Of a stretch of DNA of 8,049 nucleotides, positions 1 through 6,334 are shown one piece after another. This DNA is from Atribacterota bacterium (lineage in GTDB: Bacteria > Atribacterota > Phoenicimicrobiia > Phoenicimicrobiales > Phoenicimicrobiaceae). Below the pieces are notes generated by a model. That model saw only the letters and a program-made list of their open reading frames with translations, ran no database searches and was not told where the DNA came from. The stretch lies in NCBI GenBank assembly GCA_030599445.1, contig JAUVOA010000059.1, positions 1 to 8,049 on the forward strand. Reading direction: 5' to 3'. A program made the position numbers and the translations under genes. Positions within the stretch are counted from its first letter, which is position 1, and the number at the start of each line of letters is the position of its first letter.

Positions 1-656
1 GCAGTTTTAAGACCGCTAAAACTAAAATCATAACTTTTATCATTTAAAATAGGACGAGGAAATTGGATTGAGGAAGGATCTCCTTCTTTAGCTAATCTTT
101 CAGTGATCGGTCCACCGGGGTAACCTAAGTCCAAAACCTTAACTATTTTATCAAAAACCTCTCCTGCTGCATCATCTTTGGTCTGGCCTAATAATTTATA
201 TTCTCCAAAATTTCTTATATATACCAAAGATGTATGCCCTCCAGAAACAATTAAACAAACGAAAGGAAGTTTTATCTTATTATGTTCTAAAAAATTTGCA
301 TAAATGTGAGCCTCAAGGTGGTTTATTCCAATAAGAGGTATATTTTGCGCATAAGCCATAGCTTTAGCAACAGATAATCCGACCAAGAGCGAACCTATTA
401 AGCCTGGGCCATAAGTTACTGCTATTGCAGACAAATCAGTAATCTTTTTCCCTGATTCATCTAAGGCTTTATCAATTACCGGAATGATATACTCTATATG
501 TTTACGTGAAGCTATTTCAGGAACCACTCCTCCGTATTTTTGATGAATGCTAATCTGGGAAGCGACTATATTCGAAATAATTTTTTTCCCATCTTCTACA
601 ATAGCAGCTGCTGTTTCGTCACAAGAGGTTTCAATTCCCATTATTAAATCTGACAT
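1..656 (-). CDS. tsaD: TsaD, tRNA N6-threonylcarbamoyladenosine transferase subunit (partial, 3' end off window)
   Basis: TsaD is the catalytic ASKHA-fold subunit that moves threonylcarbamoyl from its AMP adduct onto A37 of ANN-decoding tRNAs, working with TsaB and TsaE. The frame is open from the ATG at 656 to the left edge, giving about 218 codons of a family usually near 335, so the last third is outside the window. Visible signatures are IETSCDETAAAIVE near residues 8-21, YGPGLIGSLLVG near 82-93, the metal-binding HLEAH (His113 and His117), VSGGHTS near 137-143, DDAAGEVFDK at 161-170, YPGG at 179-182 and FSFSGLKTA at the cut end. A GAAGGA Shine-Dalgarno at 667-672 lies 10 nt before the start. 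A second ATG at 661 is out of frame. Partner genes tsaE, tsaB and rimI lie upstream, separated by a 324-bp repeat-filled gap. The family assignment is secure; the missing C-terminus cannot be judged. Confidence 0.97.
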   Translation of the reverse strand, partial: MSDLIMGIETSCDETAAAIVEDGKKIISNIVASQISIHQKYGGVVPEIASRKHIEYIIPVIDKALDESGKKITDLSAIAVTYGPGLIGSLLVGLSVAKAMAYAQNIPLIGINHLEAHIYANFLEHNKIKLPFVCLIVSGGHTSLVYIRNFGEYKLLGQTKDDAAGEVFDKIVKVLDLGYPGGPITERLAKEGDPSSIQFPRPILNDKSYDFSFSGLKT

Positions 657-666
657 AACATTTTTT

Positions 667-672
667 TCCTTC
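667..672 (-). promoter_or_regulatory. Ribosome binding site of tsaD
   Basis: GAAGGA on the minus strand, 10 nt before the ATG at 656. It supports that ATG rather than the out-of-frame ATG at 661. Confidence 0.7.
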
Positions 673-686
673 AATATAGAATATAT

Positions 687-724
687 CAATTGGCTAATTG
701 ACCGATTCACCAATTAGCCAATTG
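687..724. repeat. Perfect 14-bp inverted repeat in tsaD leader
   Basis: The arms are CAATTGGCTAATTG at 687-700 and its exact reverse complement at 711-724, with a 10-nt spacer. The centre lies about 50 bp before the tsaD start. In minus-strand RNA it would form a 14-bp AU-rich stem and is followed by no U-run, so it does not look like an intrinsic terminator of rimI. It also parses as octamers (CAATTGGC, TAATTGAC, CGATTCAC, CAATTAGC), linking it to the 8-nt ladders elsewhere in the window. Confidence 0.85.
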
Positions 725-980
725 TTTCTTGTCTTCCGGTCTTCCAGTCAATTAGCTGAAAGTTACTAGTTTTTAGTTTTTGGTTATTGGTTTTTAGATA
801 AAGAAATCGGTTTACGGTTTTCAGTTGTTAGTTCACGGTTTAGTTTTGAATTTTAAGTTATAGTTTTGCGCTTTTAGTTTTTCGCTATATGTTCTATCAA
901 CTATACGCTCCACACTATCCGCTATTTTTCTTGACTAAATACCATTATATACCGTATACTAATTTGGCTTCTGGCTTCTA

Positions 981-1442
981 TTATAATTTCTTTTCCATAA
1001 TCAAGGCATCTTCTTTTTCTTCTTGATAATAATCTCTCAAAAATCTTATCACTTTATATCCATATTTTCTGTACATATCCTGGGCAATACAATTTGATCT
1101 TCTTACCTCTAAAGATATTTTTTTAATTTTATAGGAAGCTGCCATTTTATCGACAAACTTTAACAATTTTCTCCCATAGCCCTTCCTACGAAATTTTTCG
1201 GTAATAGCAATATTAGTAATATGGAAACTGGCTCCTTTATGCCAAAACCCAAAATAACCAATAATCTCTTTATCTTTTTCTAATACAAAATATCTGGCAT
1301 ATCTATTTCGGGTTAATTCGCGAAAAAATAGGTCATAAGTCCAGGGAATGGGAAAAGATTGTTTCTCAAGCTCTAATACTTTTTTTAAATCATCTATTTC
1401 CATAGGTCTAATCACTATTCTGGTAAAACTTTTGTTAATCAT
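981..1442 (-). CDS. rimI: RimI, ribosomal protein S18 alanine N-acetyltransferase
   Basis: A GNAT-family enzyme that acetylates the N-terminal alanine of ribosomal protein S18 with acetyl-CoA. The 153-residue protein fits the family length. It shows the RimI N-terminal signature E..SFPIPW near residues 26-34, the acetyl-CoA loop RRKGYG at 85-90, LEVRRSN with Glu112 as likely catalytic base, MYRKYGY with Tyr124 as likely acid, and the C-terminal DYY...EDALIM. The ATG at 1442 is preferred to an in-frame TTG at 1448, because the TTG sits one base after the tsaB stop and has no ribosome site of its own. AAGTGAT just upstream is a weak Shine-Dalgarno overlapping the tsaB stop, suggesting translational coupling. 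The usual rimI neighbours tsaB, tsaE and tsaD support the call over a generic acetyltransferase. Confidence 0.9.
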   Translation of the reverse strand: MINKSFTRIVIRPMEIDDLKKVLELEKQSFPIPWTYDLFFRELTRNRYARYFVLEKDKEIIGYFGFWHKGASFHITNIAITEKFRRKGYGRKLLKFVDKMAASYKIKKISLEVRRSNCIAQDMYRKYGYKVIRFLRDYYQEEKEDALIMEKKL

Positions 1443-1448
1443 GGTCAA

Positions 1449-2150
1449 TCACTTATATTTTTTCTCCCAAATAATTTCAGCCTCAGACTTCCTCAAATAA
1501 AAAGGGGAAAGTGTAGAAACATCATCTTCTTCCCTTTTTTTAAGTTTATTTAAACCTAAAAAGGCAATATTTGAAGCTACCGGTAAATTTAATTGGGAAT
1601 CGATAAATAAAGCATCTTTACCTATTTTTTCTTTAATATTATCCTGATATTTTTTTATCCCATCCCCTAAGAAAATTATCTTTTCTTTTAAGAGAGAGAG
1701 CCGCGCAAGCAGACTTTGAATATCTTCACATTTATAATCCATAACTCTGTGCAAACTATCTCCTCCCCGAAATACCACATCATATATTTCATCTTTCTTA
1801 GATTCTAAAATCGGACATATTAAATAGGGAATTTCTTTTAAGGAGAATGCCATGGCATCTAAGGTAGGAATTCCCAGCAAAGGTAGTGAGCAGGCATAAG
1901 ATAAACCTTTAGCTACCCCTAAACCGATTCGAAGACCTGTAAAGGAACCTGGGCCTATAGAAATTGCAATACCGTTAATTTCTTCCATTTTTAAATCTAT
2001 CGTATTTAATAAGTCTTTTATGGCAGGCACTAAAATAGATGAGTGTTTTTTCTTTAAACCATTAATAGTATACTCTATAAGAATATCCTCATCTTCTATT
2101 AAACCTAAATTACAAAATTGAGTAGAAGTATCAATTCCTAAAATTTTCAA
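1449..2150 (-). CDS. tsaB: TsaB, t6A biosynthesis partner/scaffold of TsaD
   Basis: TsaB is an inactive ASKHA-fold paralogue of TsaD that dimerises with it and recruits TsaE for tRNA t6A synthesis. At 233 residues it is full length. It begins with MKILGIDTST, has SIGPGSFTGLRIG at residues 64-76 followed by VAKGLSYA and PTLDAMA, and has ESKKDEIYDVVF where TsaB proteins usually carry a DARRGEVY-like motif. It lacks the metal-binding HxxxH of TsaD, which is what separates the two families. The start is TTG, with AAAGGAG at 2161-2167 placed 10 nt upstream and inside the end of tsaE. The 20-bp overlap with tsaE and the 6-nt spacing to rimI indicate one transcript with coupled translation. Confidence 0.95.
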   Translation of the reverse strand: MKILGIDTSTQFCNLGLIEDEDILIEYTINGLKKKHSSILVPAIKDLLNTIDLKMEEINGIAISIGPGSFTGLRIGLGVAKGLSYACSLPLLGIPTLDAMAFSLKEIPYLICPILESKKDEIYDVVFRGGDSLHRVMDYKCEDIQSLLARLSLLKEKIIFLGDGIKKYQDNIKEKIGKDALFIDSQLNLPVASNIAFLGLNKLKKREEDDVSTLSPFYLRKSEAEIIWEKKYK

Positions 2151-2607
2151 TTTTACTAAGCTCCTTTAAAAATTTATCAAATCTATCTCCTTGAGAAATG
2201 AAAGAAATTGTTCTTTCATAACGATCTTTAAATTTGATATCGATCTTTAAATGTTCTTTGGGCAAAAGTTGTTCAATCTTTTCAGCCCACTCAATAACTG
2301 TCAAGCCTTCTCCGTAAAAATATTCCTCATAACCCAATTCTAAAATTTCTTCCGCATTATCAAGTCGGAATAAGTCAAAATGATAGATGGGAATTTTACC
2401 TTGATATTCATTTATAATAGTAAAAGAAGGGCTGGTGACATAATCTTTTATTTCTAACCCCAGGGATATTCCTTGAATAAAACAGGTTTTACCTGCACCC
2501 AGCTCACCGTAAAAGGCCAATAAATCTCCCGGTTTAATTATTTTACTTATCTCTTTCCCTAAATTTTTTGTTTTTTCAGGATTTTTAGTAATGATAGTTA
2601 AATTCAT
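2131..2607 (-). CDS. tsaE: TsaE, ATPase of the t6A complex
   Basis: TsaE is a P-loop ATPase that binds the TsaB-TsaD dimer and drives turnover in t6A tRNA modification. From the ATG at 2607 the protein is 158 residues, the normal length. It shows the Walker A GELGAGKT at 34-41, TSPSFTIINEY, YHFDLFRL and TVIEWAEKI, all classic for this family. The frame extends upstream to a TTG at 2640, but those 11 extra residues (MVNWRIGEYFK) are encoded by the 8-nt repeat ladder of the gap, and no Shine-Dalgarno precedes that TTG. The ATG itself has only a poor site (a GGAG about 19 nt away), so initiation may be weak. The 3' end overlaps tsaB by 20 bp. Confidence 0.94.
   Translation of the reverse strand: MNLTIITKNPEKTKNLGKEISKIIKPGDLLAFYGELGAGKTCFIQGISLGLEIKDYVTSPSFTIINEYQGKIPIYHFDLFRLDNAEEILELGYEEYFYGEGLTVIEWAEKIEQLLPKEHLKIDIKFKDRYERTISFISQGDRFDKFLKELSKIENFRN
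2161..2167 (-). promoter_or_regulatory. Ribosome binding site fixing the TTG start of tsaB
   Basis: AAAGGAG on the minus strand, 10 nt before the TTG at 2150. It lies within the tsaE coding sequence. No closer ATG is available, so the non-ATG start is well supported. Confidence 0.75.
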
Positions 2608-2645
2608 TTTGAAATATTCGCCTATTCTCCAATTGACCAATTAAT

Positions 2646-2781
2646 TTAGTTATCTAGTTGTCTGGTTACCTAGTTAGCTGGTTAAGAAAACAGATTTAAG
2701 ATAAAAAAACTGGTTTTATAGTTTTGCGTTTTTAGTTTTCTAAACTAATTAACCAGGTAACTAACTAACCAAGTAACTAAT
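2646..2781. repeat. Inverted pair of 40-bp octamer ladders
   Basis: The left arm, 2646-2685, is five 8-nt units with consensus CTRGTTAN (for example CTAGTTGT, CTGGTTAC, CTAGTTAG, CTGGTTAA). The right arm, 2742-2781, is five 8-nt units of the reverse complement NTAACYAG (for example TAACCAGG, TAACTAAC, TAACCAAG). Aligned by hand the arms are complementary at about 27 of 40 positions, enough for a long imperfect hairpin with a loop near 56 nt. The left ladder continues less clearly back to 2614, close to the tsaE start. Confidence 0.75.
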
Positions 2782-2789
2782 TTTATGCA

Positions 2790-2880
2790 CTATACGCTAT
2801 ATACTCCACGCTAATATACGAGATACGATTCACGATATACGAGATACGAATTTGGTTCCTGACTTCTGATTCCTTCTTCC
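2790..2880. repeat. Thirteen-unit heptamer ladder with changing words
   Basis: Thirteen consecutive 7-nt units keep exact phase while the word changes. First comes a CTAT-type set (CTATACG, CTATATA, CTCCACG, CTAATAT), then an ACG-type set at 2818-2852 (ACGAGAT, ACGATTC, ACGATAT, ACGAGAT, ACGAATT), then a TTC-type set at 2853-2880 (TGGTTCC, TGACTTC, TGATTCC, TTCTTCC). The middle set recurs at 6292-6326 with 31 of 35 matches. Confidence 0.8.
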
Positions 2881-2938
2881 TCTTCATATAAACAATACGT
2901 AATATAAATTAAGCTTCTGGCATCTTTTTTTATTCTAA

Positions 2939-3001
2939 TTTTGAGTTTTGAGCTATGGTTTTACGCTTTTCGTTTTTCGCTTTCTTGCTATACGCTATAG
3001 T
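2939..3001. repeat. Heptamer ladder overlapping the 3' end of alr
   Basis: Nine 7-nt units in register: TTTTGAG twice, CTATGGT, TTTACGC, TTTTCGT, TTTTCGC, TTTCTTG, CTATACG and CTATAGT. The last unit contains the alr stop codon (TAG, 2997-2995 on the minus strand), so the ladder has either entered the gene or grown from it. Confidence 0.75.
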
Positions 3002-4170
3002 AATTTTTCCCCTAACATAGTTTTAACCTTCCAGTATTTTCCATCCTTAATAAATAATTTAGGTACTCGTTTTTTGTCAGGCATATGGACAATTTCATAG
3101 TTAATAGTTCCAATTTTTTCCGCTATTTCTTCTATGGTTATTTCTTCCTGTCCCTGTCTTCCCCAAAGTACCACTTCGTCACCTATTTCCACTTGAGGAA
3201 GATTGGTAACATCTATCATGGTTTGATCCATACATATCCGTCCGATTATATGAAAACGACTTCCTCTTACCAAAACCTCTCCTTGATTAGAAAGAAGTCG
3301 ATTGTAGCCATCAGCATAACCTAATGGCAAAGAAGCAACTTTTGTTCTTCTTTGATTGGTAGTATAAGTTCGACCATAACCGATAGATTCTCCCATAGAT
3401 AGTTCTTTTAAAAAAACTATTCGAGTTTTAAAACTGTGAGCCGGAATCAATTTTATAGTCTTCTGAACCTCTGTAGAGGGGTACAGTCCGTATATAGAAA
3501 TCCCCGGCCTTACTAAATCTAACCACATATGAGGTAAATCAAGAAGAGTAGCACTATTACCTAAATGTTTTATCGGAATTCTTATTCCTTCCTTTTCTAA
3601 AGCAGTTAAAACTCCCATAAATTTTCTAAATTGTTTTTCAGTGTAAGTCTTGTCTTTCTCGTCAGCAACTGAAAAATGAGTAAAAATACCTTCTATTTCC
3701 ACGTTTTTTAAAGCTCTTATCCTTTTAATAAATCTTAAAATATCATGAGAGAAAATCCCTATTCTTCCCATACCGGTATCTACCTTAAGATGAACTTTAA
3801 CTACTTTGCCCTCTTTAATCGCTGATTCAGAAAGTTTTTCTATCATTTCGTATTCACATACCGTGGGAGTTATATTATATGATACCAACAATTCTGCTTG
3901 TTGTTTTAAAGTTAAACCAAGGATTAAAATAGGAACAGTAATGCCAGCTTTACGGAGGAAAATGCCTTCTTCTAAACGAGCGACTGCTAATTGAGTAGCT
4001 CCATTATTTAAAACTACTGAAGAAACCTCCAAAATATTATGTCCATAGGCATTGCCCTTAACCACCGCCATTAATTCTTTTTCGCCTATTAATTGTTTAA
4101 TATTTTTCACATTTTGAGCAATGGCATCAAGATCTATTTCTATCCAAGTAGGGCTTAATAACTTTTGCAT
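2995..4170 (-). CDS. alr: Alanine racemase, PLP-dependent
   Basis: It interconverts L- and D-alanine in the cytoplasm, supplying D-Ala for peptidoglycan. The 391-residue protein is full length. Numbered from the ATG at 4170, the PLP lysine is Lys38 in AVVKGNAYGHN and the catalytic tyrosine is Tyr265 in SIGYGRTY, the same Tyr number as in the well-studied Geobacillus enzyme. HLKVDTGMGRIG, VRPGISIYG, LPLGYADGYNR and GRICMDQTMIDV are also present. This start is chosen over an in-frame ATG at 4197 because AAAGGA at 4181-4186 lies 10 nt before it, while the upstream ATG has no ribosome site and falls in a repeat ladder. The PLP motif reads KGNAYGH rather than the commoner KANAYGH, a mild variant. 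The stop codon lies within a heptamer repeat. It sits between nnr and tsaE, a frequent alr context. Confidence 0.97.
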   Translation of the reverse strand: MQKLLSPTWIEIDLDAIAQNVKNIKQLIGEKELMAVVKGNAYGHNILEVSSVVLNNGATQLAVARLEEGIFLRKAGITVPILILGLTLKQQAELLVSYNITPTVCEYEMIEKLSESAIKEGKVVKVHLKVDTGMGRIGIFSHDILRFIKRIRALKNVEIEGIFTHFSVADEKDKTYTEKQFRKFMGVLTALEKEGIRIPIKHLGNSATLLDLPHMWLDLVRPGISIYGLYPSTEVQKTIKLIPAHSFKTRIVFLKELSMGESIGYGRTYTTNQRRTKVASLPLGYADGYNRLLSNQGEVLVRGSRFHIIGRICMDQTMIDVTNLPQVEIGDEVVLWGRQGQEEITIEEIAEKIGTINYEIVHMPDKKRVPKLFIKDGKYWKVKTMLGEKLL

Positions 4171-4180
4171 TTTTAGGTTT

Positions 4181-4186
4181 TCCTTT
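4181..4186 (-). promoter_or_regulatory. Ribosome binding site deciding the alr start
   Basis: AAAGGA on the minus strand, 10 nt before the ATG at 4170 and inside the longer alternative frame that opens at 4197. It argues for the shorter protein. Confidence 0.7.
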
Positions 4187-4191
4187 CTTTT

Positions 4192-4288
4192 TCGCATATT
4201 GCGTATCGTGTATAGCGAATTTGGTTAGTTGGTTTACTGGTTAATTGGTTTACTATTAATTCATTAACTAAGTCACTATTTAACTAAT
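4192..4288. repeat. Compound repeat block upstream of alr: heptamers, then inverted octamers
   Basis: Heptamers occupy 4192-4219 (TCGCATA, TTGCGTA, TCGTGTA, TAGCGAA). Plus-oriented octamers follow at 4221-4252 (TTGGTTAG, TTGGTTTA, CTGGTTAA, TTGGTTTA), then reverse-oriented octamers at 4265-4288 (TAACTAAG, TCACTATT, TAACTAAT). The two octamer arms face each other across a short spacer and could pair imperfectly. Confidence 0.7.
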
Positions 4289-4396
4289 TCTTTACGCTAA
4301 CTGCTAAAAGTTATATGCAAAAAAATAAGATACAATTAATGAAATATAAGATTTAAATTAGAATTCTGTCCCTTGTTTTTTATCTTCTTTCTTCTT

Positions 4397-4431
4397 CACT
4401 ATATACTAAAGACTATATACTATATACTGTC
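4397..4431. repeat. Five-unit heptamer ladder downstream of nnr
   Basis: CACTATA, TACTAAA, GACTATA, TACTATA and TACTGTC occur in exact 7-nt register, ending 5 bp from the nnr stop codon. It belongs to the CTAT-type word set also seen at 885-926, 2790-2817 and 6373-6386. Confidence 0.75.
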
Positions 4432-4436
4432 TTTAT

Positions 4437-5981
4437 TTATTCTAAGCTCAAAAAAGCCTGAGGTACTTGCGATAAGATATCGCCGGCTATCATGCCTCTT
4501 TCTCCTTTAATATCACGGGCTAAATTACCGGCCAGACTATGGATGTAAACTCCGGTTATTGCTGCCGAAAAATTATCAGCACCCTGAGCTATCAAGCTAC
4601 AAATTATTCCAGTTAGAACATCTCCAGAACCTGCGGTAGCCATTCCCGAATTATCACCAACATTGATATAGACTTCTCCTTCTTTATTGGCAATAATTGT
4701 CCTAGCTCCCTTTAAAACTACTACAATTCCAAATTTTTTAGCAATTTCTTTGGTAATATCTAATTGGTTATCTAAGATATAATCTATATCCTTATTTGTT
4801 AGTTTAGCTATCTCTCCAGGATGAGGAGTAATTACTAGAGGAGCTTTAGCCTTTTTTAATATGACAGGATCTTCACTTAATGCATATATCGCATCAGCAT
4901 CTACTACAAGAGGTATAACAGATTTTTCAATAATTTTTCTTACTAATTTTTGAGTCTCTAATTGTCGGGAAATACCAGGACCTATCCCTAATACGGAAAA
5001 ATCTTTCATTAATTTTAAAATTGTTTCTTCTGCATCCTTTCCTAAAGACTGTTTTTTTGTTTCAGCAAGGGGGAGGGTCATAACTTCAGTTAATTTTATT
5101 TCCATTATTTGATTTAAGCTTCGAGGAATTCCTAATATTACAATACCTGTTCCACTTCTCATAGCTGCTTCACTGGCTAAATACGCCGCTCCAGTCATAC
5201 CAACCGAACCAGCCAAAATTAAGACTTTACCGAAAGAACCTTTGTGGGAATAGGTTGCACGAAAAGGTAGAAGTGATTTGACTGTCTCTTGGGTTACCAT
5301 ATTAGTTTTTATTTTATTATTTTTTAAAAGATAAGGGGGGATGGCAATGTCTTCAACTATTATCTTTCCTGCGTAGCTTGCTCCGGGAAAGAGCAGTAAA
5401 CCAATTTTTGGCAGGGCTAAAGTAATAGTATGAGTTGCCTTTATGCATGGTCCTTCAATCTTTCCGGTATCTGCATATAAACCAGAAGGAACATCAATTG
5501 CAACTATTTCCTTGCCAGTAATATTAACTAAATCTATTATCTTGGCTTTTAAACCAGTCACCTTTCCTTGCAGTCCAGTTCCTAATATAGCATCAATAAT
5601 CAAATCAGAATTTTGTATGGTCCCTTCTATTTCTTCGAGTTTTACTGTTTCTATTTCGATTAATTCGACTCCCATTTTATCAATTATATTTAAATTTTCT
5701 CCCGCTTCACCTTTAATTTTATTAAAAGAAACCAGGAGAAATACTTTTACTTTCACTCCATAATTGTAAAGATGACGGGCTACTACAAAGCCATCTCCGC
5801 CATTATTACCCGATCCAGCAAAGATAATAACCTTTTTTAATCTTAAATCAGGATAAATATTTTTCAGGCTTTGAAATATTCTTAATCCAGCATTTTCCAT
5901 TAAGGTAAGACCAGAAAAGTTATTTTCCTCTATTGCTTTACGATCAATTTCTCTCATTTGTTGACTGGTAACTACCTTCAT
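4437..5981 (-). CDS. nnr: Bifunctional NAD(P)H-hydrate epimerase / ADP- or ATP-dependent NAD(P)H-hydrate dehydratase
   Basis: This enzyme repairs hydrated NADH and NADPH: the N-terminal YjeF_N domain interconverts the R and S hydrates, and the C-terminal carbohydrate-kinase-like domain dehydrates the S form using a nucleotide. The 514 residues match the usual fused form. The epimerase half shows MREIDRKAI near 9-17, LMENAG at 27-32, GSGNNGGDGFVVARHL at 56-71, DAILGTG with Asp130 and AIDVPSGL near 161-168. The dehydratase half shows HKGSFGKVLILAGS near 246-259, VVDADAI, TPHPGE and the nucleotide-site NSGMATAGSGD at 444-454 with Asp454 as expected base. A strong AAGAGGAG Shine-Dalgarno lies 7 nt before the ATG. 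It lies between acpS and alr, as in many bacteria of this type. Whether ADP or ATP is used cannot be read from the sequence; bacterial enzymes usually use ADP. Confidence 0.96.
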   Translation of the reverse strand: MKVVTSQQMREIDRKAIEENNFSGLTLMENAGLRIFQSLKNIYPDLRLKKVIIFAGSGNNGGDGFVVARHLYNYGVKVKVFLLVSFNKIKGEAGENLNIIDKMGVELIEIETVKLEEIEGTIQNSDLIIDAILGTGLQGKVTGLKAKIIDLVNITGKEIVAIDVPSGLYADTGKIEGPCIKATHTITLALPKIGLLLFPGASYAGKIIVEDIAIPPYLLKNNKIKTNMVTQETVKSLLPFRATYSHKGSFGKVLILAGSVGMTGAAYLASEAAMRSGTGIVILGIPRSLNQIMEIKLTEVMTLPLAETKKQSLGKDAEETILKLMKDFSVLGIGPGISRQLETQKLVRKIIEKSVIPLVVDADAIYALSEDPVILKKAKAPLVITPHPGEIAKLTNKDIDYILDNQLDITKEIAKKFGIVVVLKGARTIIANKEGEVYINVGDNSGMATAGSGDVLTGIICSLIAQGADNFSAAITGVYIHSLAGNLARDIKGERGMIAGDILSQVPQAFLSLE

Positions 5982-6167
5982 AAGATAACTCCTCTTAAAT
6001 TAGTCGTTAGTGAATAGTGAATAGTTCGTTAGTGTATCGTATTGCGTATTGCGTTTGGATTTAAATGACAAAAAGAGAAAAAACCTGCAATATAGAACAT
6101 ACAACTATTTAATTATCACAGATTGCTTATCATTGTTTCTCTCTGTCTTCCGCCCTCTATTTTATTC

Positions 6168-6226
6168 ACGAGATACGATTCACGGGATACAATTTCGTTG
6201 TTCGTATCTAGGTATCTAGTATCTCG
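6168..6226. repeat. Inverted heptamer words with perfect 8-bp ends
   Basis: CGAGATAC at 6169-6176 is the exact reverse complement of GTATCTCG at 6219-6226. Between them the left side carries ACGATTC and ACGGGAT words and the right side carries GTATCTA twice, so partial pairing continues inward. It is an imperfect hairpin candidate. Confidence 0.65.
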
Positions 6227-6291
6227 AAAGAAAAATAAATTCAAATACACAACTTTTTTAATTTTTTAATATTTTAACTATTTGTTTTTTT

Positions 6292-6326
6292 GTGAGATAC
6301 AATTCACGAGATACGAGATACGAATT
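6292..6326. repeat. Second copy of the ACG-type heptamer ladder
   Basis: Five units (GTGAGAT, ACAATTC, ACGAGAT, ACGAGAT, ACGAATT) match 2818-2852 at 31 of 35 positions with the units in the same order. In both copies an AATTTG junction follows. Confidence 0.8.
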
Positions 6327-6334
6327 TGTTCCGG

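Larger units (their letters stand above)
657..980. repeat. Gene-free gap rimI-tsaD filled with heptamer ladders and one palindrome
   Basis: No ORF with family resemblance lies here. From the tsaD side it holds the tsaD leader, a perfect 14-bp inverted repeat (687-724), a short CTTCC-rich run (731-751), and then heptamer words in register. Units at 761-795 follow an NGTTNTT pattern (AGTTTTT twice, GGTTATT, GGTTTTT). After a 12-bp break, five units at 808-842 include CGGTTTA, CGGTTTT and TAGTTCA. The 7-nt phase then continues through TTTTGCG, CTTTTAG and TTTTTCG to a CTAT-centred set at 885-926. A last set at 953-980 (CGTATAC, TAATTTG, GCTTCTG, GCTTCTA) ends exactly at the rimI stop codon. I see no convincing promoter or U-tract terminator on the coding strand. 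Confidence 0.8.
2608..2994. repeat. Gene-free gap alr-tsaE filled with octamer and heptamer ladders
   Basis: There is no gene here. From left to right: an octamer ladder in plus-strand orientation (2614-2685, best units 2646-2685), a 56-bp AT-rich spacer containing a TTTTGCG/TTTTAG word run, a reverse-oriented octamer ladder (2742-2781), and a heptamer ladder in continuous register (2790-2880). About 58 bp without clear periodicity follow, then another heptamer ladder (2939-3001) that crosses the alr stop codon. No obvious promoter for tsaE and no U-tract terminator for alr could be recognised. Confidence 0.8.

Noticed and set aside
687..730. Rho-independent terminator
   Set aside because: The stem is perfect but AU-rich, and on the coding strand no U-run follows; a short T-rich run exists only on the plus side, where no gene ends.
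951..962. TATAAT-like hexamer on the minus strand downstream of rimI
   Set aside because: No acceptable -35 at 16-18 nt, and the hexamer is part of the CTAT-type repeat words.
657..980. CRISPR array
   Set aside because: Units are 7-8 nt, degenerate and contiguous, with no unique spacers and no long conserved repeat.
2646..2781. Replication iterons or an attachment site
   Set aside because: The same ladders occur in every long gap, with no replication initiator, integrase or DnaA-box cluster nearby.
3085..3324. Plus-strand open frame of 79 codons
   Set aside because: It lies wholly inside alr on the opposite strand, has no ribosome site and resembles no family; it is a shadow frame.
3806..3994. 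Plus-strand open frame of 62 codons
   Set aside because: It is antisense to the well-supported alr gene and has low-complexity composition typical of a shadow frame.
5443..5763. Plus-strand open frame of 106 codons
   Set aside because: It is fully antisense to the epimerase domain of nnr; the Ser/Pro/Ile-rich product mirrors the complementary codons.
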